A DNA stretch of 64,000 nucleotides from Pegea sp. RAD2-039 (lineage: Eukaryota > Chordata > Thaliacea > Salpida > Salpidae). Below are positions 37,921 to 56,060 of this stretch, in pieces; position 1 is the first letter of the stretch; the number at the start of each line of letters is the position of its first letter. Made by a program: the position numbers and the translations under genes. The stretch is from the NCBI GenBank assembly GCA_034620365.1, contig JAQGEQ010000175.1:558001-622000 (forward strand), given 5' to 3'. The notes beneath the pieces are model-generated. The model saw only the letters and a list, made by a program, of their open reading frames with translations. It was not told the origin of the DNA and did not search any database.

Positions 37921-38518
37921 ATTATTTATTTATTTCAATAAATGTGAAGGAGGGTGCCTGAAGAGAAAACCTCTCGCTTACACACATTCTCACAAATAAT
38001 ATCTATTAAGTTAGAAATATAGAAAGAGAAAGATGTAACACATGGCATTTCAGTAGTCCCCAAAGCATATAACAGTGAACAATTACATAGAATTTTAATA
38101 ATATAAAAAAGAGAAAAAAGATCACAGTTTAGAAATGACAATGTTGGAAATATCATAACGGCTCAACTTCTTTTTGAACAACGTGAGTGATTCTGACATG
38201 ACAATGTCTGATGACAGCTGGTTCCAAGTACTAATTGTACGGTATGAGAAAAAAATTGCCCTGATTAAGGTGATATGGGCTTATTAAGATATAATGTGTG
38301 TCGTCTGAGCTGATATAACTTGAGGGAAGGACTAATGGAAAAGAAGTTATCGAATTTAAGATCAATTAAATTGTGGATAATTTTTAAAATAGGAATTAAG
38401 TCGTATTTAATCCGCCTAATTTCAGAAAGTATCTAAATTTAAGAAGCTAAGATGGTGTTTATAACTATAATATTTAATATTAAGTTTCCTAATCTCGTAA
38501 ATGTTGTCTGAACAGATT
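37921..38518 (-). mobile_element. 5'-truncated LINE fragment, same family as the element at 3954-5940
   Basis: Colinear with about 3954-4565 of the first element: the (AAAT)-type end, the conserved CCCTCCTTC tail, the 3' UTR and the last part of the post-RT coding region. Small indels and substitutions are scattered throughout. It stops abruptly after the segment matching TTTACAAGATT..CAGG, as expected of 5' truncation during target-primed reverse transcription. No open frame of useful length remains. Confidence 0.85.
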
Positions 38519-41500
38519 AATAAATAAATCGTCATCCCTATAAATACTAATCATCACTGATAGAAAATCGTAGTGATTTACGTTATCATCATCAATAATA
38601 AAAATTATAATCAATTTAATCAGTGTATTAACTTTTTTGTTTTTAGTTTTCAGATCTATTATAACGATATATTTTTGTTGTATATTCTTCGTTTACTTCT
38701 TAAAATAAATATTAAAACTGTAGTATCAAGTACATTAGAAACAGTTTGTCTTACTTTGAAAATATCAAAAAAGATTAAAATTGATAAAAAAGTGTTTACA
38801 ATTAAGATCACAACATTTTGATTTTTAGTGTAACCATAACAGTTTTTTTTTAATTGAAACAATTGAAAGAATGACTTAATATAAACCTTTTCTAAATCAA
38901 GTTGATATTCTTGATCATTTGATTTAATTTATTAGTTAAAATAAGTCAAGTCTATTTTTCTAACCAAGCTTCAAAAACTACTTAAATTCGATTCAAAAGT
39001 GTTTGTTGTTCAGTAATTTGCAAAATATCATTTCAAAAAAAAACTTATAAATTTATTCGGAAAATTTCTTGTCTGGTTGTATTGGTGACCATGATACATG
39101 ACAATCTAGATTTACTTAGATATGAAATTAGTGATAGTCTCATAGTACTAGCTAAAGAATTTTGATTTAAACTTTCATCTATTTTTGATACTTCAAAAAA
39201 TATAATTAATCTTATTTTTAAAAATTTTGATACTTGTAGAATTTATGGGTAGATCAGTAATTTATCTTTATCTGCATCATCTATATATCATCTAGTGATA
39301 TAATCTTACTTCACTGTTACTAACAATAAACATCAATTAAAAGTACTTAGATTTTCTCTGCTTAAAATCGACCAAATTATATTCTCATCTTTCAGTTACA
39401 ATTTTCAAAAATATGATAAAATAACTTTCATCAGCTATTTTATTGATATATTAATATTACATCATACTTTTTAAAAGATTAAAATACTTTAATAATTGCT
39501 TAACTCTTATTGCAACAGTTTGAAATAAACGCCTATATTATTTAAAAACATCAAATTTATAAGTTATGATTTTTTCTATAACAAATGTATATAATTCTAG
39601 AATAAAATAGTTTGTTTGTAGTTTTACAAATCAAGTAGAATTAGAAGATTTAAATTTGACCAGTTAGCATATATTTCAAAAGATTTTAAGTAAAAAGCTT
39701 TATATAATTAGATGTAATCTAGCTAATTAGAAAATCAATACTGGTAATTTTTCTAAGATGTTATACAATTGTATTGATCTTATAATGCAACTTTTATTAA
39801 TTAATTAATAGGAGCCTACTTTGGCAGAGAACAGCTATTAAGCTTTTATAACGAGTTTTCTTCCATAATTTTATCCATATTTTTATATTTTAACTATAAT
39901 ATTTCATTTTTGCTGTGAAAGGATCTTTTGTTATTAGTAATAATATTTATTTTCTTAATTTTTAGACTTTATACTGTAGTGACCAACATAAGGCTGAATA
40001 TTTTCTGAAGACTAATGAGTTTTTAAATAATTAAAAAGAGCTCAAAACATTGAATGGCTTAGAGATATTAGTAAAGAAATTCTGTGAAAACTGGTGATTT
40101 TAACAAATATAGGCTGAAAAATTTTTGTAAAGTTTTCTACATTTCTATAAAATACACAAGGATTTTAATACATTAATAAATACATTAATTGAAAATGCAG
40201 CTAATCAAAATTTACAGGAAATCATAAAATAGAGTTAGAAATACTCATTGTAATCCAAATTTATTTTCAATTGGCAAACAATCAACTTTTATTTTAATCT
40301 TGCAACAATAGTATTCTTATAGGATTCAGATTTATATATTTTTTAAAGTACTAAATGAAATAGAAATTATATATACTGATTTATCTATTTATTTAACACG
40401 TGACTCTGACTTACAAATTCAACAGTTCTTATGGCGAATATAAACCAAATATTATTAGCGAAGAGATAATTGAAAAGTCTTAGGTATCACAGTATAAGAT
40501 TAATACTGAAAGAATACAGATACTGTATAGGCATAGGTAAAACGTAATTTATGAGTACAAATTTAACTTTTCAAAATGGAAACGAAACTGGCAGTGTTAC
40601 GAAATAACAAGGAAATATCCCTTGTTAAGGAAACTACTTTATCTTGTTATTTTTAAACAACATTTTAAAAGATGTAGTGATAGAATCTGAAAAGGAATTC
40701 TAAACCTTGGTTACCCTTTTAAAAGCCTTTTACTCCACTAGGTGTTGTTAAAGTTGTTAAGCGGTTTAATTTTGAACAAAGTGCCTTTGAGAACGTATAG
40801 GATGTTGTTATCTTTAAAGTATTCTATGAAGCTAAGATGACAAAAGCCATAAGATTTTTTAAAGTAGTAGAAAGTCAGAAAAAAAGGTGTCGATATTGTA
40901 AGGATTTAATATTTATCTTCAAAAGACAGTCTTCGTATGAGGAAATGGATATGTCACATCTAAGAAAAGCTTTCCTGGTGAATCATCTTTGGATGGATTG
41001 AAGCTGTAATACATTTTTTAAGGCGAGGACACTATAAGGAAGAGTCAAACTCTAATTTAGTTAGATGTATGTGATGAAAAGATATCCAAATATTTCTTGT
41101 CTTAAAAATTTGAGAATTTGTTATATATATAATTATAATTGATTGTTTATAATCAAATTCATGAATCTATTTAATAACCACTCAAAGTTTTTTACAAAAC
41201 GGCTACAAAGGTGTTGTTAGCTGTGACGTAGAATCATTATATTCAAATAAACTGAAGACTATTTGTTAAAACCGCCCAAAACAGCTATTTCATTGTTTGC
41301 ATTTCTGAGTATAAACAATCATTTTAATCTTGTAATCATATTTAGTTTGTTTATATTCTAATTATTATAAGTAAGAGTTTAAAAATAATTAATCTTATAT
41401 TTTGTATTGTTAGATTTTTAGTGTAGAATTTTGTTTTTAAAAACTAAGTTAAACTATTAGTTTATATTTTTATGAGAATATTTACTTTCTGAATAAATTA

Positions 41501-44248
41501 AAGCTCTATTATTTGTTAATATTTAGATAAGTTACCAACTACTCGTAAATGTAAGTGTATTATATGATTACTTTACTTTTTATAAATTTTGAAAGAGATG
41601 CTTGACTTAGATATACCTGATTTAGATTACAAAATAACATTTTGGCTTTTCAAATCAACCACAACTTAAGTAACAAATTTGATCATTTAATTTTCATTTA
41701 GTTCTTTCTATTATACTATTATAATTGAATAAACTCTTGAATTTTGCTTCTAATGACTTTACTTTTTCAACGTTACGCCTCTTAATTATTTTTTACCACT
41801 AGATGATATCATTAGACTGTTTTGATTTTGTATTTTATTATAAATTTTGAAAGAATATTATTGGTTGATAAAATGATGAAATCAAAACACTGATGGAGAT
41901 AAACTTTTCTAAGATTTTCTACTTTATTTGATCATAAAAACTCCAGTTTCTACTTAAAGTTAATAAAAATGTATTTATTCATCATTTAAAAATTAAATAA
42001 TAACTATTATACTTAATTGAAATAAATTTTTGTTTAATTAATTTTGAGTCATTAATGTTTTAATTTATAGTATGTTTGAAACTATATTTTGTGATTTTTT
42101 AAATATAAAAGAAATACTTTTTGACTCAGTTTAGTTAGTTGAAAATTAAAAGAATCTTATAAGATATCTTTATCAACTAACAATTAACTTTTTCTATTTT
42201 AATTATTAGAGTCATTATGTTTCATATAAATAGAAATAAAATTCTGATCTTTAGAATCAGCAATTATTGTTGAGCTTCAAAAGTAAAAAGCTTATTTTAC
42301 TTTTTTATAATTTTTTATGATCGATTTTTATACTATTGCTTAAATTTTAATTTTAAAGTATTTATAGAAATAAACAAAATATAAATTCTTAGGGTTGATC
42401 TTTTTATGAAAAGCTGTTATTTTAAAATTAAATTATGCTTTAAGACAATTCAAAATAAGCTTATATATACTTGGCTATCATTATTGATATTTTCTGTAGA
42501 TAAGTATAGACTTATTATTAGTGCCTAAATATTTAGAATTAATTTGACATAAATTCAATTAATGTAAATACACTAAAAAGTTATTAAATATTTGTTTATT
42601 TCATAATTTTTCTTAATTACTCAATAACTTTTGGGGGCTATTTTTGAAATTACTTTTTGTACTTCTTATGTTTTAGCTAATTTTCATATTTTAAATTTTA
42701 ATTTATATTGTTTTTAGATAATATTTTATAATTATTCAAAAAGTATGATTTGATATTTGTCATTAGTGGTTTAATTTGATAAGCAAATGTAAATTTATGG
42801 TATATATTTATTCTCAATATTTGCTAGTTTGATTTTTATAAGAATTAAGTCCAATACTTAGCACCTTTCTATACTTTTTTACAAATATAATTATTTATAT
42901 TCTTTGTAAAATTTGGTAAATTTCTGGAAAGTTTTTGTTTGACGGTTTTTTTCTTTACTTCACAGTTATTTTACCACAAACTTTTAAAGTATTGTGATAA
43001 AGACCAAATGTAAAAGCGTTGTTTACTTTCCTCTCCTTGAATAATAGCTTCAATTCAATGCTGCAACTTTTTTCATAGCTTACTTTATGAAAGTATTAAA
43101 CGCCAGTTACTTTCTATTCTTTCTTCTTGTAGTTTCCTCACGCATGAATTACTTTTACTAAATTATGATATAGTTTGCTAACAGTGTTTTTTGTCATGCA
43201 TGGTGAGATTTACCTATAATACAGCGTGGCAATTTTAGCTATATTTGCCTTTCTCCAAAAAAAGCTCGCCTGCTTAAACATGTAAAGTTTAATATAAGCT
43301 TAGTCTTGTGACTATTAGATAGCTTGATCAGTGGCGTGATGTTTTCAGCAAAAGTTTGAAAAAACAAGAGCTTAAAAGAGACAAGATTGCTCTGTGTTAT
43401 GAGTCTTTTTTCTTTCCAGCTATATCGAGTAAAAATGTAGTTGGTATATAAGTATATAGCACGCTAGTGTTCAAGAAACTTAATTATCAGCTATCTATAG
43501 GGTACTGAATCGCATTTGGCTAGTTGCTAGACTATTCTATTGTCTATTAGGTTTTAGATTTGTTAAAATTATAAACTTCAGAGATTAGATTTTTTTTCTA
43601 CGTGTTAACTATTGCGTTATTTTTTTAATTATTCCCTTTACCACCTCAATAGATTTCTTATGAAATTTTCAGCCACCTCAATAAATAGTTTTTTTCTACT
43701 GTTGCAGCATAACTAAGTGGTTTATAAGTTATTTTTGTCTATGAATTATTAATTTAAAAATAGCCTTTGTTTTTTTTTTTGCTTTATGTTCTATTTTTTA
43801 GTTTTGAGCGATTTAAAACAAAATTTATATTAGTTAGTTTGTAGGCTGGAAACTTAAACAGTTTAATTAAATTATTTTTATAAAATTGTTTCAGCGTATT
43901 CTAATCACTTTTTATTTTTCCTTGTGTAATTTCTTTTGCATTTTCAGCATTATTTTTCAAACTATATACACTTATTTCTTTTTTTTAATATATTTGATTA
44001 AAAAGCCTTGAGACAATTTAACTTGAAGCTTTTCTTTTTCTTTTAGTGCAATAAACAAGACGGGTTTATTGAAATGAAAAGAGGGCTATAGGTGTTATTA
44101 GACATTAACTGTGATCACTTAGTTTTTGTGGAGGCATTCTTGTTATTAAACAAGAATATATCAAACCGTACTGCTCAACAAAGTTTCACAAAGTTTATTT
44201 GCTGCTAAACAATTTTTATTCACTTCAATCTTTTGTCTCACTTTCAAT
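38519..44248. other. Long AT-rich spacer, no gene supported
   Basis: About 5.7 kb with no convincing exon, repeat family or RNA gene on either strand. Short open frames at 38573-38862 are lysine/isoleucine/asparagine-rich on both strands and look like chance products of A/T composition. The right end should contain the MNK 5' UTR or promoter. Confidence 0.55.
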
Positions 44249-48443
<4,195 letters not shown>

Positions 48444-49305
48444 AAACTTGTGAAAGTGACTGCTTGCTTTCAAAGCAATCGCATTTGCGCTGTATTGATG
48501 CTCTATTTGTTATTTGGCTTTTTCATTTCAGTTCGTAACTAAACGTTTCTTTTCTTTATCTCATCTTAAATGTTCAGGTATCTTTTGGTACAACAACTTG
48601 TAGCTGAATACTTTCAAAGCCATGGTGTTTTCATGACAACAGCTTGTTGCATACTGTTGAGTCAGTTTTAACATCTTTGTCATTTTGAAAAGCTTCAAAT
48701 TTAGTTACTTCAATATTTGGTGGCTAGAATTTGTCTTATCTTTACTCGAAATAATTTGTTACTGTTAGCAAGCAAGTATCTGTTAATCATCAAGTCTTAA
48801 ATCTCATCTAAAGTATTATCCTGGAAAAGCACACAATCTTATATTTACTTCAATTATGTATAAACTAACAACAACAACCCCCATTTTTATTTATTGTGAA
48901 CTAGAATGAGAAAACTTCGATTTCAACACTTAAATTCTGAATAGCCTTAATGCGAAAGTTTCTAATCTCAACTTACAAAAGTTCTTTCTCTTCATTTTCA
49001 AAACCATTTTCTTTGTAGAGTTGAAATTTTGATAGTTAACAAATTGTTTGTAGATTTCTTTGTCTGCTTTTTTGCCAATAATTTATTTTCTATCTTATGT
49101 TTTGTTCTGCCGGAAAATAAATAATTATCTCAAATAAAACTTCTTAAGTGATTAATTCTTTCAAACATTTTATAATTTAAACTTTCATGTTACAAACCAT
49201 TTTTCTTTTACAGCTGATTTTACGGTATTTGATGTAAGTTTAAAGTGTTTGTACAGCTAGTGTAAATGTACACCAAATTATATAGGAAAAGTTTGAAAAA
49301 AAAAG
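48444..49305. other. MNK 3' flank
   Basis: Probable MNK 3' UTR, with AATAAA hexamers at about 49116-49121 and 49133-49138. No other feature seen. Confidence 0.45.
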
Positions 49306-49899
49306 TTAAACTTCCTTTCGAAACTTTTTGCGAATACATCTTTGAATATTTCGTACGCTATCTTCCGGTGCTTGGTGTTGATCTAAACATGTCTTGTCAA
49401 CTGTAAAAGTTTGGACCATCAATCTTATGCCAGTTGTAACAGCAATAGCAAGTACAACGGCTCTTAATGTCTTCTTAAATACGATTGTAAAAAAATCTGG
49501 TAAATGAAGTTTATTTTACTACCTCAAAACTTACAGATACAAGTAACAAGTAACTTTCACATTCCATTTCACTAGCTTGCTGTGAGTTAAATGAAATGGT
49601 AAAGGACATTTATCTCAATTATTTCTAATGTCAAAGGTAGAAACGGAAAATAAATATTATGCCCACCAACATAACGCAACAAGCACCTTCAATAATTTGC
49701 TTTTGTATATTATCCTTACAGCTTTCATCATATGAGTCTTCAACTCATTTAAAAACTCCTCTAAGGAAGTATAATCTCAGCATCTTGGCTAGTTAAATTC
49801 ATTGCAATAAGAAAAACTGGATGCCTGCCTTTATTTGCTTGTGACAAATCGATAGAAGGTTTCAATCTAACGACTTTCTGATTGTCTTCAAGACCTTCA
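49306..49899 (-). pseudogene. Possible broken minus-strand gene of unknown family
   Basis: Two separated stretches look coding on the minus strand. 49496-49306 has a good acceptor (TTTACCAG) and then an open frame ending in TAA. It carries one hydrophobic segment (RAVVLAIAVTTGIRLMV) and a basic tail (RCIRKKFRKEV), like the end of a single-pass membrane protein. Further upstream, 49899-49761 reads FEGLEDNQKVVRLKPSIDL and RHPVFLIAMNLTSQ, then hits TAG; a one-base shift would continue it as LEEFLNELKTHMMKA up to a GTAAGG donor near 49720. The pieces cannot be joined without a frameshift, so I treat them as a decayed gene or wrong exon guesses. I do not recognise the family. Confidence 0.3.
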
Positions 49900-50403
49900 A
49901 ATCTCTTAGTTTTTCTTCATTTGATCTTTCAAATGTCCGTCTGTATCAAATTATGTTTTTAGACAAATGAAGAAATTGCAATTAATGCTAAACTTTAATT
50001 AATTGAATATTTTAACATTTGTTGTATAGTTTTTTATAGAAAAAAAAACGTTTATTAGTTTATTGCTTATTGCTACAACTTTTACTTATATTTTAATCTG
50101 CTTAAGAATAATAAATTTGGAAAATAAACCCATTTGATATATTTATGACTACTTTTATTAAACTGGCTCATGCATGATTCAGAATTAATCCCTTGCTGGA
50201 CTTTATTATATATCTTCAAATTTTAAGACCCAAAGTTTCAATGGATTGCCTTCAATTCTTATACAAAGAATATCATAAAAAAGTTAGTTTGATTTAGCTT
50301 TCTTTAATCAGTTTTAACGTGATGCTATCTTATTTAACAAATAATAAAATCTTTTTAAAGAATTACTACTTTAAAAGTTAGTGTCAATTATGGAAAAGAA
50401 GTT

Positions 50404-50688
50404 TTAATTGCAGTAAAAACCCATGATTGTAGAAAAGAAACTTTTTCCTTCGTAAGTTTTTTTAAAAAGCCACCAAATTTCTTCTGGGAAAAGTAGAGGT
50501 TGAAGCTCTTCTATTGGTTTTGGTGACTGGGTGTTGCTATTGATGTTATGTATTGAAATATGAAGAAAAAAATTGTTTTTTTCTTTCATGGTTTTTACAT
50601 TCTGTGTCAAGAAAGAAAGAAAGCTATTCATGAATTTCTTGTTAGTTTTTCGCAGAAAACATGCTGTGAATTTTACATAGAATGCCAT
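50404..50688 (-). CDS. Hypothetical 94-residue ORF
   Basis: An ATG-started open frame (50688-50404). The N-terminal half is ordinary A/T-rich translation. The C-terminal half (PKPIEELQPLLFPEEIWWLF) has Pro, Trp and Glu use unlike random frames here, which hints at a real or formerly real exon. It lies upstream of, and on the same strand as, the traces at 49306-49899 and could belong with them. There is no recognised domain. Confidence 0.25.
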   Translation of the reverse strand: MAFYVKFTACFLRKTNKKFMNSFLSFLTQNVKTMKEKNNFFLHISIHNINSNTQSPKPIEELQPLLFPEEIWWLFKKTYEGKSFFSTIMGFYCN

Positions 50689-53600
50689 TTATTAAAAGTC
50701 GTGACTTTTTGCAACCTAAACACATTTCTTCTAGTTGCTGATAGTGGTAGATGTCGTCTAGATCAACTGTACAAAAAATTTAGTTAAAAAATATTTAAAA
50801 AACAAATAAAATATTTGGTTCGACCACAAAATATAAAAACTGAAAAAAGACGTTTATATAATTAATGAGAATTTTTGCACTTAGCACAACACAATTTCGA
50901 TATTTCCTTAAGAATGAATAAAATAAATTCAGTGAATATCATATGACAATTCTTTAGTGGACTTTGATAATTTGAAAAATTAGCAAATATTTGTGATATG
51001 TTCGTATAATTACATAATATAAATACAGCTTTTATACATCTAACTCCAGGCTTTTCCGTTCACAAAGTAATCATTTTTTTATACAAGCAAGTGTGTTAAT
51101 TTCATATCTAATTCGACTCCTAACAATTAGGATTAATCTTTAATAATTCATTATTTAAAGTTAAGTTTTTAAAGTTGTTGTTGTTTCACTTACTATCAAC
51201 ATTTTAACAATTATTTCTACTTTATATACATTTATTAAATCATTTGAACCAAGCACACCACTATTACAGTTCAGAACTTTTTTGCCAATTAAGTTCTTTT
51301 TTAAAGTATATGATAGAAATTCTTTAAGTATTTAATTTAGCTGTCTAAATTCAACGCTCGTAAGGTTGAATCATTTTTAAGTATAAAATCAGCAAGTTTA
51401 TATTCTTAGTATAATACAATATGTAAATCAAAATATGTAAAGTTTTGATTAATCATAACTTTTGTTAAGCTTCTTACGGTAAAAAAAAAGGAGAAAATTA
51501 TATTTGAAGTATTAATTAAGGTTTTAAATAAAAACTCTTTAAAAATAAATTAGAAATATTGGGGAATAAGACTGATAATACCGAAGAAAATTTGATTGTA
51601 TGATTATAGTCACCATAAAATTAGTGAAGAGCAGAAAAAATGTTCGAACGGTTTAAAGTTCTTGATATTGTAAGCCACTTTAGTGGTTTTGAAGAGCATT
51701 TCATTTCGGAATACTTATGAAGGGTCCAACAATGCTGTAAACTTTTAAAAATTATTTTTTTTAAACATGTTGATAATCTGATGAAAATTAATTTTATTAA
51801 TTTACCTTCAATTTTGATTTTTTCCATCATTTTTTTTATCCGATGCCAAAAGGAAGTATCTTTTTAAAGATAACCATTAAGAGAAAACAAACTCCAATAT
51901 AAGTTCTAACTTTACGCAAAATTACATCACCTACTTAGGAATTTATAGTGGGAAGAGTAAACACATAGCGCTATACAGTCATGTGCAAATACAACTGAAC
52001 ATACTTCTTGTAATTTCTCCATAGGTAAAAATAAATTACGTCATTTACAGTAAAAACTGCTCATAATAAAATGTCCTTCAAACTTATGAAAACGAACTTG
52101 TGTTTATTTATGTATACAATGTAGAATTACTTTGTATACGATTAATAACATACTCTGAGGCTTATGCTAGTACTGATTGTAAATTGTGATAGGTATCAGA
52201 GTGCTTTAAAATTATTCATTAAAACATTTCCATTACAGCAATTCTTCGCTGCTTGTAGAATCATATCTGAAAAGAACATCTTTATTTCGTTGTTTAAATC
52301 AACAAAATTATTGATAACGGTAACGCATGCCTGCTGATATATAGAATGAAAATAGATAAATTTTCATACTACTGGTTTATAAGAAAAGCTGATTTATCCA
52401 ATAACTACTTTTGTAAGATTATAGTTGAGGAAAAAATAGTTTAAAAATCGTGAATCAAAGAGAAAACACTTTTAACTTGTCCATAATCTCTAACAAGAGA
52501 GATTATTGTATCTTTACAAAGATGTATAAGTTGTTATTGATTTGACATATTTTAGATTTATCTTAAACAAAATGTCAGACATGAAATATTCTTGCTTTCT
52601 AAATTTTAGGTCAACATTCCTATTATAAAATTTGATGATCAAGTTTTAGAATATGTTTAAGAGAAGATTAAAAATTTTATAAGTTTGTAGTTTTATTAAG
52701 TCTATAAAGTAAATCAAATCCGTAATTTTAAGAGTTGTTAAACTATTATCAATAAGATTAATTTTCTAACTTGACGCCCTGTTTTAACATCCAATCAACT
52801 GCAAGTATGTTTTCAACAAGCTACTTAATCAAAATTTAAGTTTTAGCTGTTAGATATTTTTGTAACTAATGATTTTGATTCATTTTAGTAAAATTCAGAA
52901 TCAATTTATATTTTGATTTAAGCTACATAATATCCATAAGTTAGAGTTACTAAAACCAGTCTTAACAGTCTACTATTAAACACAAATTTCAATATTATTT
53001 CTTTATAAGCTATTAAGATTGATGGTGAGAAAATATTTGATTCTAACGTTTCATTATACAAAATTATAAACACCTAAAAAGCTACTAGTATTGTTAGTAT
53101 ATTTTTATATTACTATATAAATGTGTAATTATACTGATAACCTATACTATAATTTAATCTTTAACCAATAAAGAAACCATTGTTCTTTTTGATGTGAAAT
53201 AAATAAAAAATCGATTTTTGATAGTAAAAGTACTACAGAAAGATTTACTATTAGACTTTTAATAAGCAACAAAACTGTAGTTGGCAAATCTAAATAATTT
53301 GTTTTTGACTGGTTGCAGTAAAAGGCTTTGAAAATATAAGATGACTTTTTATAGATTTATGAACAAAAATGTTTACTTATTTTCAATTATATTTGGATTT
53401 TCTTCTTGAAGAGCTAATATCGTCTACTAAAACATTTTAAAATTTAAATTATTTATATACTAGCTTTTGAATTGAAGACAAAGTAAAAGAAACCATTCTC
53501 GAATAATTTTTTATTCAAACAATTCAACTAGAAACTAACTAATTAAATTCGGCTTAAATTTATTGGTAGATATAATAAATTTAATTTATCTGGAAAATAA

Positions 53601-55388
53601 CGGCCATTTTAAACCATTTAAAGAAATAAATTTCAATTATACGTTTGTTTTTTTAAAACTTTTTTAATTATTTTTTTCGCAAACCAGTGATTATTTTATT
53701 AGAAATAAACAGTAAATTTAATTTTAAGCTAACATCTTTTTTAAATAAGTATTCTAAGTTTTAAAGTATACTTTAAATCAATAATTATTTTAAGGACTTA
53801 ATTTGGTTTTATATCAATAACCATAAAGTTTAAATGTAAAGAATTTTTTTAACCAAATTTTTTTCCTTCAAATTAATCTTATACCAAAATTGCATTTATT
53901 AAACATTAATTATGAACTTTTTTATTACAAATTTCCTATTTTAAATCTGAATTTTAGTTGTTATATAAAAGCAATTTTTTTAAAACGATAGCAAAAACTA
54001 ATTTAATGCTATTATTTTATCGGTAAAACTCAATATTTCAAAATCACAACTAAATTAGATGAAGATATATTTCTATTTAAGATGGTATGCTTTGTACAAA
54101 ACGATTAATGTGAAGTAAATTAAATTACGTATTTCGTGAAAGGTTTATTTTTCATCGATTTATTTTAGATACAAACATAAAAAAAGTCAATTTATTTATT
54201 CTGCTCTTGTTGAAAACTTTTTTTCCAAATGTACACTAAAAAAATAGCCGGATAGAAATTTAAACACAAGTCAATAAAATAAAAGCTAGAGTTGTTTTAT
54301 ACTAAACTTTCACAAAAAGTGAAAGCATTTTATAATGAGTGTATTAATGTATATTTGCTTAGACACAATGAAATAGCATAACAGTAACTTTAATAACTGT
54401 AAATGCTAACTGTTGTTATCTCAAAGTGTTTGCAGTTGCAGCATCAACTTATTGACAACAATTTCTACTTTGTGGGTACTTGCTGATTGCTGCATTTTCT
54501 TTTTATGCAACACTACAGTAGCTGTACTTTCATAGGTTGAAATTTATCAACGTTAACACTTTTCTCAAAAAATAAACGAAAAAATAGTTTTAAGTCATTT
54601 TTCTTAGGTTTTTTAGCTAAAAAGTAACCCATTTACCTGATAGTTGTAATTTTGATTAAATCTTTAAAAAAAGGAAACTGCTCTTAATAATACAGCTTCA
54701 AAGAACGTATGTCTTTAAACTATTTTGTTGTTTGAAAAATAATAGGCATTTTAAGTACACGTTAAGGTTTGCCTTAGGAGCTAATGAATTGCAATTTGCA
54801 GCCTTGCGTTAAATAAATAAATAAACATCAGGAAATAAGAATAAGAACATCACTGCAATCCAAGTTTTTTTTTATGTTTAAAGAATTGTTTAGTATCTAT
54901 TTCATCTAATCAGCCAGTCTTAATTATTAATAGATAACTAATTTATAAATTTATATAATTTTATAAAATTTATAAAAACGACCTCGATTTAATATTTTCG
55001 TTGCTAAAAAAAGTAATTTTTTGTAAAGTTTTGTATAATAATAAAGTATTTTCCCGCTGACGTAAATGTGTGAAAAGTCATTATCGTTTGAACGGTTGTC
55101 ATTCGATGACAAGATGTCTTGTAGGTAGCTTGCTTCTTTAGTGTACTTATTGTTAGTCGTCTTGGCATTATATAAAGAATTATTTTTATTATAATTTGTT
55201 CAAATAAATCGAATTTATTTCTTGGACGAATTGTTGTCAGTAGTTTTGACGTTAATGGAGTTTAACGCATTTAGAGATAGCAACCATTTAGATAGTTTCT
55301 ATTTGCTATACTTAATCTGGATTTAGATGAAAATCTACTTAAATAATCATATTAAATATTTACTGTAACAAGGTTTTTCATAAAAAAA
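50689..55388. other. AT-rich spacer
   Basis: No convincing gene. A 69-residue minus-strand frame at 51830-51621 has slightly protein-like composition but no recognised motif. At about 55,060-55,260, upstream of the gag relic, there is a TATATAAAG and, about 45 nt later, an AATAAA. This spacing would suit a 5' LTR, but no boundaries or primer-binding site can be fixed. Confidence 0.4.
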
Positions 55389-55700
55389 ATGGATCGACTA
55401 TTTAAGCCAAGAAAGACGTCAGTAAGCCGAGATAGTCCGTCAGAAGCTATGGAATGGCGTCACTGCAAGAACACTCACCTGATTTCTTAAACTAGTTTCA
55501 GCTAAATGGAAATGATGCAAAAAATGGTCTGCGCTTCTGAATTGTGCAGCCCCAGAGGTGTACCAACTCTTAGAGAGCTGTCAGAATTGTATAAAATCTG
55601 AAGCCGCTCACAGTTCTTAAGCGTATCAGAGACACAAAAATGATCTTTAACAAATTGCAGTATATAGAGTTAAAAAGGTTTTTATTTGAAGTTATTAAAA
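55389..55700 (+). mobile_element. Ty3/gypsy-type gag relic, first copy
   Basis: From the ATG at 55389 the frame reads MDRLFKPRKTSVSRDSPSEA then MEWRH, and soon hits a stop. Later pieces in shifted frames read SFQLNGNDAKNGLRF, then SPEVYQLLESCQNCIKSEA. The order (start with DRLFKP, then a Ser/Asp stretch, then EW-H, then Y-L-ESC) matches what I know of the gag N-terminus of metazoan gypsy-type elements. Several frameshifts and stops make it non-functional. No protease, RT or integrase follows. Confidence 0.55.
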
Positions 55701-55835
55701 AATAAAGAAGATCAAGAAGAGATCAAATAAAGCCTGATCCGAAGCGTTTAAAACTTCTAATGTATCTTCAGCTTCTTACAAATTCTTATAGATTTATATA
55801 AGATTCTATTTGAATAATTATATTTATTTTTTTAC

Positions 55836-56060
55836 TGTAACAACGTTTTTTTTTATAAAGAAAATAGATAAAATGTTTAAACTCGACAAGCTGCCTATCG
55901 ACCCAAAGTCGGTCAAATCATGACCACAAAGTTGGCATTCAGCAAGTGGTACAGTGCATCCTCGCTAATGTGGTCATGTTGGGCAAGCTTTTTTTATGAT
56001 TATGGCCAAATTATCGAGTTTGATATAAATTCATTTGCTTGATAGCCACTTGTTTGCTAG
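55836..56060 (+). mobile_element. Second, more decayed gag-leader relic
   Basis: The leader TTTACTGTAACAA plus a T run and the following coding start parallel those at 55360-55420. The translation reads DKMFKLDKLPIDPKS where the first copy has DRLFKPRKTSVSRDS. A stop follows, and another frame gives MTTKLAFSKWYSAS. It appears to be a related element start about 470 bp downstream of the first, left by tandem or nested insertion. Confidence 0.4.

Noticed and set aside
38573..38862. Overlapping 67-82 residue frames on both strands
   Set aside because: Composition is Ile/Asn/Lys/Tyr-rich as expected from A/T-rich DNA; no motif, splice context or homology recognised.
49761..49899. Fatty-acid-synthase/thioesterase-like segment suggested by RHPVFLIA
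   Set aside because: Only a few residues resemble the family and no catalytic GxSxG follows; left as unknown.
51621..51830. 69-residue minus-strand frame
   Set aside because: No recognised domain and no supporting splice or promoter context; not separable from chance.
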